Below are positions 1 to 9,297 of a stretch of DNA of 64,000 nucleotides, piece by piece (the first letter of the stretch is position 1; each line of letters begins with the position of its first letter). The stretch is from Ga0077555 sp964500805 (GTDB taxonomy: Bacteria; Pseudomonadota; Alphaproteobacteria; Rhizobiales; Hyphomicrobiaceae). The notes below the pieces were generated by a model. That model was not told where the DNA came from, did not search any database, and saw only the letters and a program-made list of their open reading frames with translations. The position numbers were made by a program, and so were the translations under genes. The stretch covers positions 1-64,000 of the forward strand of contig CAZCQH010000008.1 of NCBI GenBank assembly GCA_964500805.1, written 5' to 3'.

Positions 1-748
<748 letters not shown>

Positions 749-1054
749 TCGTCGTTCCTCGCTCGTGCGTGGCCACCCCGGCGGACCGGCCGCGACCCCA
801 ACCCCCGATTATCGGACCCTCTTAGCACACCTTATTCCGCAAAGCAGCAAGCCTGGAAGTGGCTGACCAACAGGGGACTTATGCACCCGAAGTGGACTTT
901 GGACAGCGTTAACGCGAAGGCTGGATTCGGCCCCTACTGAAGCCTTCGACGCCATCGAGCCCTGTCGAGAAATCAGGTCGGCCCGTCGAAACGCCGAGCT
1001 TGCATCGAGCCCCGGGCCTCTGACACTCTGCCGCCCGCATCGAGGGGAGGCTCC
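749..1054. other. Divergent intergenic region between gltA and the LLM monooxygenase
   Basis: This 306-base gap separates two divergent genes and should contain both promoters. I see no convincing open reading frame, RNA gene or strong hairpin. The only clear element is a GGGGAGG ribosome binding site just before the ATG at 1055. Confidence 0.5.
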
Positions 1055-2218
1055 ATGAAAGCATCGTTGTTCTATCTGCCGGGTGTCGGCAGTCGGTCGG
1101 AGATCGAAACCGGAATGGCCGGGATGCGGTCAGATCTCTATCAGCAAATGCTGCGCGAGCTCTCCGAGCAGTGCCGTCTCGCCGACGGTCTCGGCTACGA
1201 TTCTGTGTCGTTCACGGAACATCACTTCCACATCGAGGGCTTCGAGGTCTCCAACAATCCGGTGCTGCTCGATCTCTACATCGCCATGCAGACCAAGCGC
1301 ATTCGCGTCGGCCAGCTTGGCATCGTGCTACCAGCCTCGAACCCGATCCGGGTCGCGGAAGATATCGCCATGCTCGACCACATGTCGGGCGGGCGCGCCT
1401 GCGCCGGGTTCGCGCGCGGCTATCAGCGTCGCTGGGTGGATGTAATGGCCCAGCAGACGCACGGCATTCACGGCGCGCTTCCGCATCAGCACGACGAGAT
1501 CGATGCCGCCAACCGCGCCGCGTTCGAGGAGTGCTTCACCATCATCAAGAAGGCCTGGACCGAGGAGATGCTCTCTTACCAGGGCAAATACTGGAAGATC
1601 CCGCCAGGTCCGACACCCTGGACCCTCGATACGACCGAGAAGTGGGGCAAGGGTGTCGAGAACGGCATTCTCAAAGCGGTAGGCGTAGTGCCGAAGCCGC
1701 TGCAGAAGCCGCATCCGCCGATCTTCCAGCCATTCGCCTCGTCCGAGCGCTCGGTTCGCTGGTGTGCCGAGCAGGGCGTCACCGCCGTGCTACCGCCCAT
1801 GCATGAGACCCGCGAGCGCGCGTTGATGGAGCTTTATCGCGACGTCTCCCGCCGGCCGTTCGGCGACGGCATCGGCATGCTGCGCGACATCATCATCGCC
1901 GACACGGACGAGGAGGCGAGGCAGCTCTGGGCCGATTCCGGACAGTTCGCCGGCAATGCCTGGTTTGTGCCGTTCGGCTTCCGTATGGGCATGCTCGATC
2001 CGAAGACCGGGCTCGCGCCAACGCCCGACGAAGCGATCGAGAAGGGCTACGCCTTCGTCGGCACGCTCGACACGGTGTTGCGCAGCGTCGAGGCCTTACG
2101 CAAGAAGCTCCCCGTCAACTGGATCTTCGGCTGGATGCACATCGGCCTCGTGCCCCACGCCAAGATGATGCGCACCCTCGAGGATTTTCATACCAAGGTG
2201 TTGCCGCGGTTCGCGTGA
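1055..2218 (+). CDS. LLM class flavin-dependent oxidoreductase
   Basis: This 387-residue protein belongs to the bacterial luciferase-like (LLM) family, whose members use reduced FMN and oxygen to oxidise organic substrates; the substrate here cannot be read from sequence. Family signs include the early active-site stretch SVSFTEHHFH (about residues 50-60), the barrel segment RIRVGQLGIVLPASNPIRVAEDIAMLD and the following GGRACAGFARGYQ (about 110-125). The length is usual for the family. The ATG is preceded by GGGGAGG at about five bases. The gene stands alone on this strand, with a convergent carboxymuconolactone decarboxylase-like gene starting its 3' end 28 bases away. Confidence 0.85.
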   Translation: MKASLFYLPGVGSRSEIETGMAGMRSDLYQQMLRELSEQCRLADGLGYDSVSFTEHHFHIEGFEVSNNPVLLDLYIAMQTKRIRVGQLGIVLPASNPIRVAEDIAMLDHMSGGRACAGFARGYQRRWVDVMAQQTHGIHGALPHQHDEIDAANRAAFEECFTIIKKAWTEEMLSYQGKYWKIPPGPTPWTLDTTEKWGKGVENGILKAVGVVPKPLQKPHPPIFQPFASSERSVRWCAEQGVTAVLPPMHETRERALMELYRDVSRRPFGDGIGMLRDIIIADTDEEARQLWADSGQFAGNAWFVPFGFRMGMLDPKTGLAPTPDEAIEKGYAFVGTLDTVLRSVEALRKKLPVNWIFGWMHIGLVPHAKMMRTLEDFHTKVLPRFA

Positions 2219-2246
2219 CGAGGGGCGGCCCCGGCGCCGCCGATTC

Positions 2247-3002
2247 TCACCCGAGCGACCGGCTCAGGATTGAAAGACCATTGAGCGCGCGGGGGAAGCC
2301 GCTGTAGGGCGCCGTCTGGATCACCGCCTCGATGACCTCGGCGCGCGACAGCCCGACGTTCAAGGCCGAGGCCGAGAACTTTTCGAGCTGCCCCTCGAGG
2401 CCCATCGCGCAAAAGGCCGCCACCGCGCACAGCATGCGCTGGCGATGATCGAGGCCCGGCCGTGACCACAGCTCCCCGTAGCCGTAGCGGATCGCCGACG
2501 GGTAGAGCTCGCCGGTAATGCTGTTGCCGGGCGCGGCATAGCCTTGGGTCGCGCGGGTGCCGTGCAGCTTCGCCATCACCTCGTGGCCGATGCGATCGAG
2601 ATCGGCAAAGCTTTCCGTGCGCGCCGGCTCGGCGGGAATGGTGATCTTCCGAGCCTTGAAAATCTCATGCGCGGCGCGCGCCGACGCTTCCGTGGTCACA
2701 AAACCGGCGTAGAGGCCGACCTGTACGAACACCTCGAGGATGTTGCGCGCCGAATGCCCGAGATCAAGCGCGGCTTCCGTCAGTCCTTTCAGGGCGTCGA
2801 GCCGCTGCAGCACGGACACCGCCGACAGCGCGCAGATCGCACGATCTGGTTTCGCAAGATTGGGCCGATCCCAGATGCCGCCGTGCACGACCTCGGTCAT
2901 GAAGGCGTCGAAGCCCGGAACGAGGTCACCGCCGTCATATCCCGCGCCTTGCAGCGCAGCGCGCACTTCGGCGCCCCGCTTCCTCAAGTCATCGCGTGTC
3001 AT
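2247..3002 (-). CDS. Carboxymuconolactone decarboxylase family protein (two CMD-like repeats)
   Basis: The 251-residue protein carries two copies of the helical CMD/AhpD-like fold. The first repeat lies at about residues 35-110 (RAICALSAVSVLQRLDALKGL) and the second at about 150-245 (RQRMLCAVAAFCAMGLEGQL, then EVIEAVIQTAPYSGFPRALN). Family members are either gamma-carboxymuconolactone decarboxylases or peroxidase/thiol enzymes. I do not see the paired CxxC of AhpD, so a peroxidase role is unlikely. No aromatic-degradation genes flank it, so the substrate is unknown. The ATG at 3002 is preceded by a weak GGGA site. Confidence 0.8.
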   Translation of the reverse strand: MTRDDLRKRGAEVRAALQGAGYDGGDLVPGFDAFMTEVVHGGIWDRPNLAKPDRAICALSAVSVLQRLDALKGLTEAALDLGHSARNILEVFVQVGLYAGFVTTEASARAAHEIFKARKITIPAEPARTESFADLDRIGHEVMAKLHGTRATQGYAAPGNSITGELYPSAIRYGYGELWSRPGLDHRQRMLCAVAAFCAMGLEGQLEKFSASALNVGLSRAEVIEAVIQTAPYSGFPRALNGLSILSRSLG

Positions 3003-3087
3003 AAATCAATCCCGTGCTCGGCTGTTGGTTCTGTCACCCAGGCTAGCACCGATGAGCAAACGGGAGAAAGCGGGGGAGGGGGCGAAC

Positions 3088-4617
3088 TCAGCTCGCCTCC
3101 GCGAGCAGCGACAGCTGCCGCACGACTGCTCCATCTTGGTCCATGAGGCGCGTGGGATACTCGCCCGTGAAGCAATGGTCGGTGAATGCCGGGTTCCTCG
3201 GATCGCGGCGATCATGGCCCATGGAGCGGTAGATGCCGTCGACCGAAAGAAACGCAAGGCTGTCCGCACCCATGAACACGCGCATTTCCTCGACCGTCAT
3301 GTTCGCGGCCAGCAGGTCCTTGGTCCGCGGCGTGTCGATGCCGTAGAAATCCGGGTGCGTGATCGGCGGGCTCGAGATCCGCATGTGGACTTCGCGAGCG
3401 CCGGCGTCTTTCAGCATCGCGACGATTTTCTTCGACGTCGTGCCCCGCACCACGCTGTCGTCGATCAGCACGATACGGGCTCCGCGAATGACCCCTGGAT
3501 TCGCCGAATGCTTGAGCTTGACGCCGAGCGCGCGAATGCGCTGCTCCGGCTCGATGAACGTGCGTCCGACATAGTGATTGCGGATGATCCCGAGCTCGAA
3601 TGGCAGGCCGGAGAACTGCGAATATCCGATCGCTGCTGGCACGCCGGAGTCTGGGATCGGCACGATCACATCGGCGGGTACGGCCGACTCGCGCGCGAGC
3701 TCCATGCCCATGGCCTTGCGGATCTCATAGACGCTGCGCCCGCCGACAACGCTGTCGGGCCGGGCGAAGTAGATGTACTCGAATATGCACGGCCGTGCCG
3801 GACGTTTCGGGAATGGCCGGTAGCTCTGCACGCCTTCGTCGGTAATCGCGACGACCTCGCCATTCTCGATCTCGCGCACGAACTCGGCGCCGACGATGTC
3901 GAGCGCGCACGTTTCGGAGGTGAGCACATAGGCCTCGCCGAGACGGCCCAGCACAAGCGGCCGGATGCCGATCGGATCGCGCGCGCCGATCAACATGCCG
4001 TTGGTCAGGCAGACCAACGCAAAGGCGCCCTCGATCTGCATGATCGCATCGGTGAAGCGATCGATGATCCGTCGCTTTTTGGACCGCGAGATGAGATGCA
4101 GAATGACTTCTGTGTCCGATGTCGACTGACAGATCGCGCCCGACGAGATCAGCTCGCGGCGAATGGTCAGCGCGTTGGTGAGGTTGCCGTTGTGGGCGAC
4201 CGCAAACCCGCCCTGGTCCAGATCCGCAAACAGCGGCTGGACATTGCGCAGCACCACATCTCCCGTGGTCGAATAGCGGTTGTGTCCGAGAGCCATGCGC
4301 CCGCTGAGGCGGGCGATCACATCGGCTTTGTTGAAGTTGTCTCCGACGAGGCCCAGGCGACGTTCTTGATTGAAGCGGGTCCCGTCGAAACTGACGATGC
4401 CGCATCCCTCCTGGCCGCGGTGCTGGAGCGCGTGCAGACCAAGCGCCGTGATCGCCGCGGCATCGACGTGGCCGAACACGCCGAACACGCCGCATTCTTC
4501 GCGGAGCCGGTCGTCACCGTGGCGATTTACGTCAGGGGCGGGGGTGGGCTCGAGCCGGGGCGTTTCAGGTAGCACAGTGCGAGCTTCCCGCTCTTCGCAA
4601 CCCGGTGCCTTCGCCAT
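3088..4617 (-). CDS. purF: Amidophosphoribosyltransferase
   Basis: PurF performs the first committed step of purine synthesis, making 5-phosphoribosylamine from PRPP and glutamine. The 509-residue protein has an Ntn-hydrolase glutaminase domain whose catalytic cysteine is Cys42 in EECGVFGVFG; the preceding 41 residues would be a propeptide removed on maturation, which is longer than in many homologues. The C-terminal phosphoribosyltransferase domain carries the PRPP loop VLIDDSVVRGTTS. I chose ATG 4617 because GGAG lies seven bases upstream; an in-frame GTG at 4671 would add 18 unlike-family residues. The gene follows cvpA after 194 bases, the common cvpA-purF order. Confidence 0.96.
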   Translation of the reverse strand: MAKAPGCEEREARTVLPETPRLEPTPAPDVNRHGDDRLREECGVFGVFGHVDAAAITALGLHALQHRGQEGCGIVSFDGTRFNQERRLGLVGDNFNKADVIARLSGRMALGHNRYSTTGDVVLRNVQPLFADLDQGGFAVAHNGNLTNALTIRRELISSGAICQSTSDTEVILHLISRSKKRRIIDRFTDAIMQIEGAFALVCLTNGMLIGARDPIGIRPLVLGRLGEAYVLTSETCALDIVGAEFVREIENGEVVAITDEGVQSYRPFPKRPARPCIFEYIYFARPDSVVGGRSVYEIRKAMGMELARESAVPADVIVPIPDSGVPAAIGYSQFSGLPFELGIIRNHYVGRTFIEPEQRIRALGVKLKHSANPGVIRGARIVLIDDSVVRGTTSKKIVAMLKDAGAREVHMRISSPPITHPDFYGIDTPRTKDLLAANMTVEEMRVFMGADSLAFLSVDGIYRSMGHDRRDPRNPAFTDHCFTGEYPTRLMDQDGAVVRQLSLLAEAS

Positions 4618-4811
4618 GGGCGATCTCCGCGCTTTCGTCCCGCCGGCGCAGGGGGACTCGACTTGACCCACCTGCAGTCGGCGCCCGTATAGGCCGAATT
4701 CAACGCCTTTTCCATCCCTGAAGCCGCACCGCTGTCATTGACGCACAGAGGAGCTGGCCGGCCGGCAGCGTGGCCTGACGTTCGACGGGAGAGCTACAGG
4801 TCGGCTGCCGG

Positions 4812-5372
4812 CTAGCCCTGCTTCTGGTCGTCGCCGACCTTCGGCGCTTTCTCGATGACTCGCTCGAGTACGGGCCGAAGCGTTCGTGACGAGCGCTCAA
4901 GGATCGGCCGCGAGACCGAGTCCTTCACCCAGGGGAACTGCCTGGTCGTGTCGGGGAAGAACTCCTGATAGAACATGTAGGGGATGAGCACTAGGACGAA
5001 GCCCCGCACGGCACCAAAGGCGAATCCAAGCAGGCGATCGATCATCCCGACGTTGCTATCGAGGATAGTGTCGGAAATCCGCGTCGTAATTAGGTGAACG
5101 ATGGTCAGCACAAGCAGAAAGATGACCGCGCCCGCTGCGACCTGAATGACGATGGGGGGAGCGCCGAACTGCTTGCTCAGCAGGTCGACCTGCTGGCTGA
5201 GGCTGCCGCCTGGGCGCGAGGCCGATGCAAAGTAAAAAGTCACACCAGCTGCAGCAACCCACGAGATGATCGATAGCACCTCCCGCGTCAGCCCTCGGTA
5301 CATGGCAAGCAGGCCGGAAAGCGCCGCAATGGCAAGCAGCGCCACATCGAGATAGGACAGAGGCCCGAGCAT
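4812..5372 (-). CDS. cvpA: CvpA family membrane protein
   Basis: CvpA is a small inner-membrane protein named for colicin V production in E. coli and usually encoded beside purF; its molecular role is not settled. The 186-residue protein has four hydrophobic segments (about residues 8-25, 32-50, 68-90 and 105-125), family stretches such as GLTREVLSIISWV and RLLGFAFGAVRGFVLVLI, and a charged C-terminal tail ending in a run of polar residues. It sits between radA (77 bases upstream of its start) and purF on the minus strand, so the four genes alr-radA-cvpA-purF may be cotranscribed. Confidence 0.9.
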   Translation of the reverse strand: MLGPLSYLDVALLAIAALSGLLAMYRGLTREVLSIISWVAAAGVTFYFASASRPGGSLSQQVDLLSKQFGAPPIVIQVAAGAVIFLLVLTIVHLITTRISDTILDSNVGMIDRLLGFAFGAVRGFVLVLIPYMFYQEFFPDTTRQFPWVKDSVSRPILERSSRTLRPVLERVIEKAPKVGDDQKQG

Positions 5373-5449
5373 TCGCGTGAATTCCCTGAGGACCGGAAAG
5401 AGCTAGATCGCACGCATAGGCCGCTTACGGTGCCAGTTGGCGTGGCGGT

Positions 5450-6826
5450 TCACTGGCATGGCCCAATGACCTCCGCAAGCTCCTTCAGGTGAGAAAGCCG
5501 TTGAAGAGAGAGCTTCCCGGCGCCGCCGTCGAGATCGCCCGCTGCCGGGATGAAGGCCCGCTTGAAGCCGAGCTTCTGCGCCTCCTTGAGCCGCGTTCCC
5601 ATATGACCTGCTGCTCTGACCGCTCCCGATAAGCTGATCTCGCCGAAGTAGACGTGATCGACCGGTAAGGCAACACCGGAAAGTGACGAGAGCAGGGCGG
5701 CCGCAGCCGCCAGATCAGCCGCGGGCTCCGTGATCTTCAGGCCACCTGCGACATTGAGATAAACATCGTGCTCGGCAACCGATACGCCGCACCGCGCTTC
5801 GAGCACCGCGAGCAGCATTGACAAGCGATTGGAATCCCAGCCGACGACTGCGCGCCGTGGTGTGCCGAGCGATGTCGGGGCCACCAGGGCCTGGATTTCG
5901 ACCAGTAGCGGGCGGGTTCCTTCGACCCCGGCGAAGACGGCAGCACCCGGGGCTTTGCTGTCACGATCGCCAAGGAAGAGCTCCGACGGATTGGCAACCT
6001 CGCGCAGGCCCGATGCCGCCATCTCGAAGACGCCGATCTCGTCCGTCGCGCCGAAGCGATTCTTCACGGAACGCAGAATTCGGAACGGATGCCCGCGGTC
6101 GCCCTCGAAGTAGAGCACCGTGTCGACCATGTGCTCGACGACTTTCGGGCCGGCGATTTGGCCTTCCTTGGTCACGTGCCCGACGAGCAGCAGGGCCGAT
6201 CCTGTCTGCTTGGCAAAGCGAATCAAGGATTGTGTCGCCGCCCGTACCTGACTGACGGTTCCAGGGGCTGCCTCGATTGCGTCGGCCCAGAGCGTCTGGA
6301 TCGAGTCGATGACAATGAGGTCCGGCCGCTTGCCGTCCGACAGCGTCGCGAGAATGTTGGCAAGATTGGTCTCGCTCGCGAGCGAGACCGGTGCTTCGGA
6401 AAGGCCGAGCCGCTCGGCCCTGAGCCGGACTTGAGCCGCAGCTTCCTCGCCGGAGAAGTAGATCGTGCGCCGGCCGGCTTTGGCAAACGCCGCGGAGACC
6501 TGCAGCAGCAGGGTCGATTTTCCGATCCCGGGCTCACCGCCGATCAGGAGCGCCGAACCCGGCACGATGCCGCCGCCGGTGACGCGGTCGAGTTCCGGCA
6601 TGCCAGTGACGATCCGCGGTGGCGCCTCGCCGCGTGACGTCAGCGTCTCGAGCACCACGGCACGTCCGCGGGTGCTCTTGGCAATGCCTGAGCCTGGCGC
6701 GGGGCCAGCATCCGTTTCTTCGACGAGCGTGTTCCATTCGTCGCATGCAGGGCACTTCCCGACCCATCGCGTCGAGACCCCGCCGCAGTTCTGGCAGACG
6801 TAGGATGTGCGCTGTGCTTTCGCCAT
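5450..6826 (-). CDS. radA: DNA repair protein RadA
   Basis: RadA (Sms) is a RecA-like ATPase and helicase that processes recombination intermediates. The 458-residue protein has the N-terminal zinc finger (Cys11, Cys14, Cys25, Cys28), Walker A at about residues 97-105 (GGEPGIGKS), the RadA-specific KNRFG motif (in SVKNRFGATDE), and a Lon-protease-like C-terminal domain with LSGAVRAAGH. I chose ATG 6826 because MAKAQRTSYVCQNCG is the usual RadA beginning. A TTG at 6874 would overlap the end of alr by four bases and add 16 residues; it cannot be excluded as a coupled start, since the GGAG site before 6826 is at a long spacing of 12. Confidence 0.95.
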   Translation of the reverse strand: MAKAQRTSYVCQNCGGVSTRWVGKCPACDEWNTLVEETDAGPAPGSGIAKSTRGRAVVLETLTSRGEAPPRIVTGMPELDRVTGGGIVPGSALLIGGEPGIGKSTLLLQVSAAFAKAGRRTIYFSGEEAAAQVRLRAERLGLSEAPVSLASETNLANILATLSDGKRPDLIVIDSIQTLWADAIEAAPGTVSQVRAATQSLIRFAKQTGSALLLVGHVTKEGQIAGPKVVEHMVDTVLYFEGDRGHPFRILRSVKNRFGATDEIGVFEMAASGLREVANPSELFLGDRDSKAPGAAVFAGVEGTRPLLVEIQALVAPTSLGTPRRAVVGWDSNRLSMLLAVLEARCGVSVAEHDVYLNVAGGLKITEPAADLAAAAALLSSLSGVALPVDHVYFGEISLSGAVRAAGHMGTRLKEAQKLGFKRAFIPAAGDLDGGAGKLSLQRLSHLKELAEVIGPCQ

Positions 6827-6870
6827 CGCGACATACAACTCCGATTCGGCTGCGCGGGCGAGTCGGCTGC

Positions 6871-8007
6871 TCAAGGTCCATCCTGGTAGACGCGGTGCAC
6901 GCGTTGTCCAAGGCGTGTCAGCAGCTCATAGCCGATCGTTCCCGCACGATCTGTGAGATCGTCGATCGTCGTCCGCGCGCCCATCACCTCGACCCAGCCG
7001 CCGCGCTCGGCAAGCTTTGCCGGCACATCGGTGACGTCGACAGTGATCAGGTCCATGGATACGCGGCCGACGACAGGCACGGGATGCTCGCCAACGAAGC
7101 CGACCGGACCGGGTTTGTCCGCGGATCCACTCAACGCTCTGAGGAAACCGTCGGCATAGCCGCACGCCAGCGTCGCCAGTCGCAGCGGCTGCGACGCTTC
7201 GAAAGTTGCGCCATAGCCGACCGGCTCACCGGCGCCGATCTCGCGTGTTTGCAGAATGCGCGCCTGCAGCTTTACGACCCAGCGCATCGGATTGCTGTCG
7301 CCCTCGAACGCACGCCCCCCATAAAGTGCAATGCCCGGCCGTACCAGATCGTAATGATAGTCGGCGCCAAGGAACGTACCGCCTGAATTGGCGAGACTGG
7401 CGGGTGCGGGCGGAAGCTTGGCGCGCAGGTGATCGAAGCGCTGTTTCTGCGTTGCGTTCATCGGGTGCTTCGGCTCGTCCGCGCACGCGAGATGGCTCAT
7501 GACCAGCGAAAGCTCGAATTTGTCGAAAAGGTTGCGGTCGTCGTTGGCGAGGCGTTCCACTTCCGCAGGCGGCAGGCCCAGGCGGCTCATACCGGTGTCG
7601 ATGTGGATCGCCGCGCGAAGCCGCCGGCCCGTCGCCTCGCCATAAGCGACCCATTCATGGACCTCGGCCAGGCTCGAAAGGCACGGCCGCAGGTCGAAGC
7701 CCGCATAATGCGGAGAGGCACCGGGCAGCAAGCCGTCGAGCACGTAGATCGTGGCACCTGGGTGCACCTCGCGAACCGAGCGTCCTTCCGCGAGTGTGGC
7801 AACGAAGAACGTTCTGCAGCCCCCGGCCACCAGCGCCTCCGTGATCTGGCGAAGCCCAAGGCCGTATGCATTGGCTTTGATCACGCCCGCGCACTCGGCT
7901 CGACCAGATACCTTGTTGAGCAGGCCCCAGTTGGCTCGGAGCGCGCCGAGATTGATCGTCAGCACCGCGCGGGCATCAGGCGGAATTGCGTTCGGGTCGC
8001 GGATCAC
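6871..8007 (-). CDS. alr: Alanine racemase
   Basis: Alanine racemase is a PLP enzyme that makes D-alanine for peptidoglycan. The 378-residue protein shows the PLP-lysine motif VIKANAYGLG (Lys44), the second active-site tyrosine region GEPVGYGATF, and the SMDLITVDVT stretch. Its length matches the family. The start is a GTG at 8007 preceded by GAGGAGG at nine bases, a strong site that settles the choice. Its stop lies immediately before radA, suggesting cotranscription of a cell-wall gene with radA, cvpA and purF. Confidence 0.95.
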   Translation of the reverse strand: MIRDPNAIPPDARAVLTINLGALRANWGLLNKVSGRAECAGVIKANAYGLGLRQITEALVAGGCRTFFVATLAEGRSVREVHPGATIYVLDGLLPGASPHYAGFDLRPCLSSLAEVHEWVAYGEATGRRLRAAIHIDTGMSRLGLPPAEVERLANDDRNLFDKFELSLVMSHLACADEPKHPMNATQKQRFDHLRAKLPPAPASLANSGGTFLGADYHYDLVRPGIALYGGRAFEGDSNPMRWVVKLQARILQTREIGAGEPVGYGATFEASQPLRLATLACGYADGFLRALSGSADKPGPVGFVGEHPVPVVGRVSMDLITVDVTDVPAKLAERGGWVEVMGARTTIDDLTDRAGTIGYELLTRLGQRVHRVYQDGP

Positions 8008-8162
8008 GGGTTGCAGCCTCCTCGGTGGCGGTCAGTCTATCTGTGCGGACCGGGTGCGGAAAATATTTCCGCGCGTTAAGCACGTTCCTTTAGATCTCGT
8101 TAGTTCAACTCGGCAATCCTTTGTGAACGATTGCAAATGCGCGTCGCACAAGAGAGCCGCAC

Positions 8163-8555
8163 ATGTCAGTCCGCGTTTATGGTTTTGAAAGGCGTGCATT
8201 TGGTCGCCGCCGGAGTTGCATCCATGCCATGCTGCTTGTCCCGGGCCGGCCGCCATCACCTTGTATCATCCGGAACTACTCGCTGAGCGGCGCATTGCTG
8301 GAGCTCAATGAGGTTCTCGACCCGCCCTTCAACCTGAAGCTCAGGATCGACAGGACGGGCGAGGTACTCGACTGCGAGTTGAAGCACGCGCGTGGCGATC
8401 GCGTCGGCGTAATCCTTCGAGGTGGTGATCTGTACGGAACATTTGAGCGGGCCCTGGGAGAGCCGAAGGCCGTTCGGCGCATTTTGAACATCCCCCTCGA
8501 ACCACTGCCCCGCATCTCGGGACGGGAGCTGCGGCGCAAGGTGCTCCAGCAGTGA
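8163..8555 (+). CDS. PilZ-domain protein
   Basis: PilZ domains bind the second messenger cyclic di-GMP. This 130-residue protein has the arginine-rich RRAFGRRRS stretch near residue 10 and NYSLSGALLEL near residue 40, corresponding to the RxxxR and (D/N)xSxxG signatures. The fold is a single PilZ domain with a short basic C-terminal tail and no output domain. It is followed after 166 bases by a second PilZ gene on the same strand. The effector partner is not evident here. Confidence 0.75.
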   Translation: MSVRVYGFERRAFGRRRSCIHAMLLVPGRPPSPCIIRNYSLSGALLELNEVLDPPFNLKLRIDRTGEVLDCELKHARGDRVGVILRGGDLYGTFERALGEPKAVRRILNIPLEPLPRISGRELRRKVLQQ

Positions 8556-8721
8556 TCCGCCATCTGCCGCTGCGAGCAGCCGGTGTTTGGACTGGAGGAG
8601 CAGGCTGAATTTTAGCAAAATTCGAACTGCTTGGATTGTGGGGTCAGCCAAGCAAAGCTTCGAAAGAAACGTGCGATAACGTGCGGCAACGTTGAGGCTT
8701 CAGTCCATTGCAGCACGGCCA

Positions 8722-9288
8722 ATGAGACAGGTAGAACGCAGGAAATTCGGTCGTAGAGAGTGCAGTGTGGACGCGATTGTCGTCTACGGTGATGGTATCA
8801 CCCGCAGCTGCGTGATCAGGAACGTGTCGGCCCGCGGGGCTATTATCGAGCTGGAGCCGGGTGTCGAGGTGCCCAGCGAATTCGAGCTGCGGCTCGAGTC
8901 GACCGGGACGCAAGGGATCTGTATCGTTCGTCATCGAACGGAAGGTCGGATCGGCGTTCAGTTCGTATCTCGCGCGCTCGGCCAGGATCTCGAGAGAGTT
9001 CACCAGCGTCTACTCGCCGAGACCGAACTGCCGGTGCATGGCTCAGTGGAGCGCGCGACTCACGCCGCACCTGTCTACAATCCGTTGAGTGCTCCAGCTC
9101 TGCGTCGCAATTTTCTCCACAATCCAAGCTCAGGTGGCGAGCCCGTTGCGACGGGTGTTTGCGGAAGTTCTCCGCGGGCCAGTCCTTCCGTTTCGCCCGA
9201 TCCGCCTCCACTGCCGATCGTATCAGCGGCGTCGGACCAGCCTGCGGTGAAATCTGTCCGCAAGGAGTTGCTCATTCTGCCAGTTTGA
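8722..9288 (+). CDS. PilZ-domain protein with extended C-terminal tail
   Basis: The N-terminal half (about residues 1-95) repeats the pattern of the upstream gene: RRKFGRREC near residue 6 and NVSARGAIIELE near residue 35, the cyclic-di-GMP-binding signatures of PilZ. The remaining ~95 residues are low in predicted structure, rich in proline and serine, and unrecognised. I chose ATG 8722 because the PilZ motif begins right after it; a TTG at 8692 would add ten residues. No strong ribosome binding site is visible for either. The gene ends nine bases from the convergent end of dnaB. Confidence 0.72.
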   Translation: MRQVERRKFGRRECSVDAIVVYGDGITRSCVIRNVSARGAIIELEPGVEVPSEFELRLESTGTQGICIVRHRTEGRIGVQFVSRALGQDLERVHQRLLAETELPVHGSVERATHAAPVYNPLSAPALRRNFLHNPSSGGEPVATGVCGSSPRASPSVSPDPPPLPIVSAASDQPAVKSVRKELLILPV

Positions 9289-9297
9289 GCCGGTTGG

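Noticed and set aside
2740..4572. A 610-codon plus-strand open frame across purF
   Set aside because: It is exactly antisense to purF, has no family pattern and reflects high-GC codon bias in the reverse strand.
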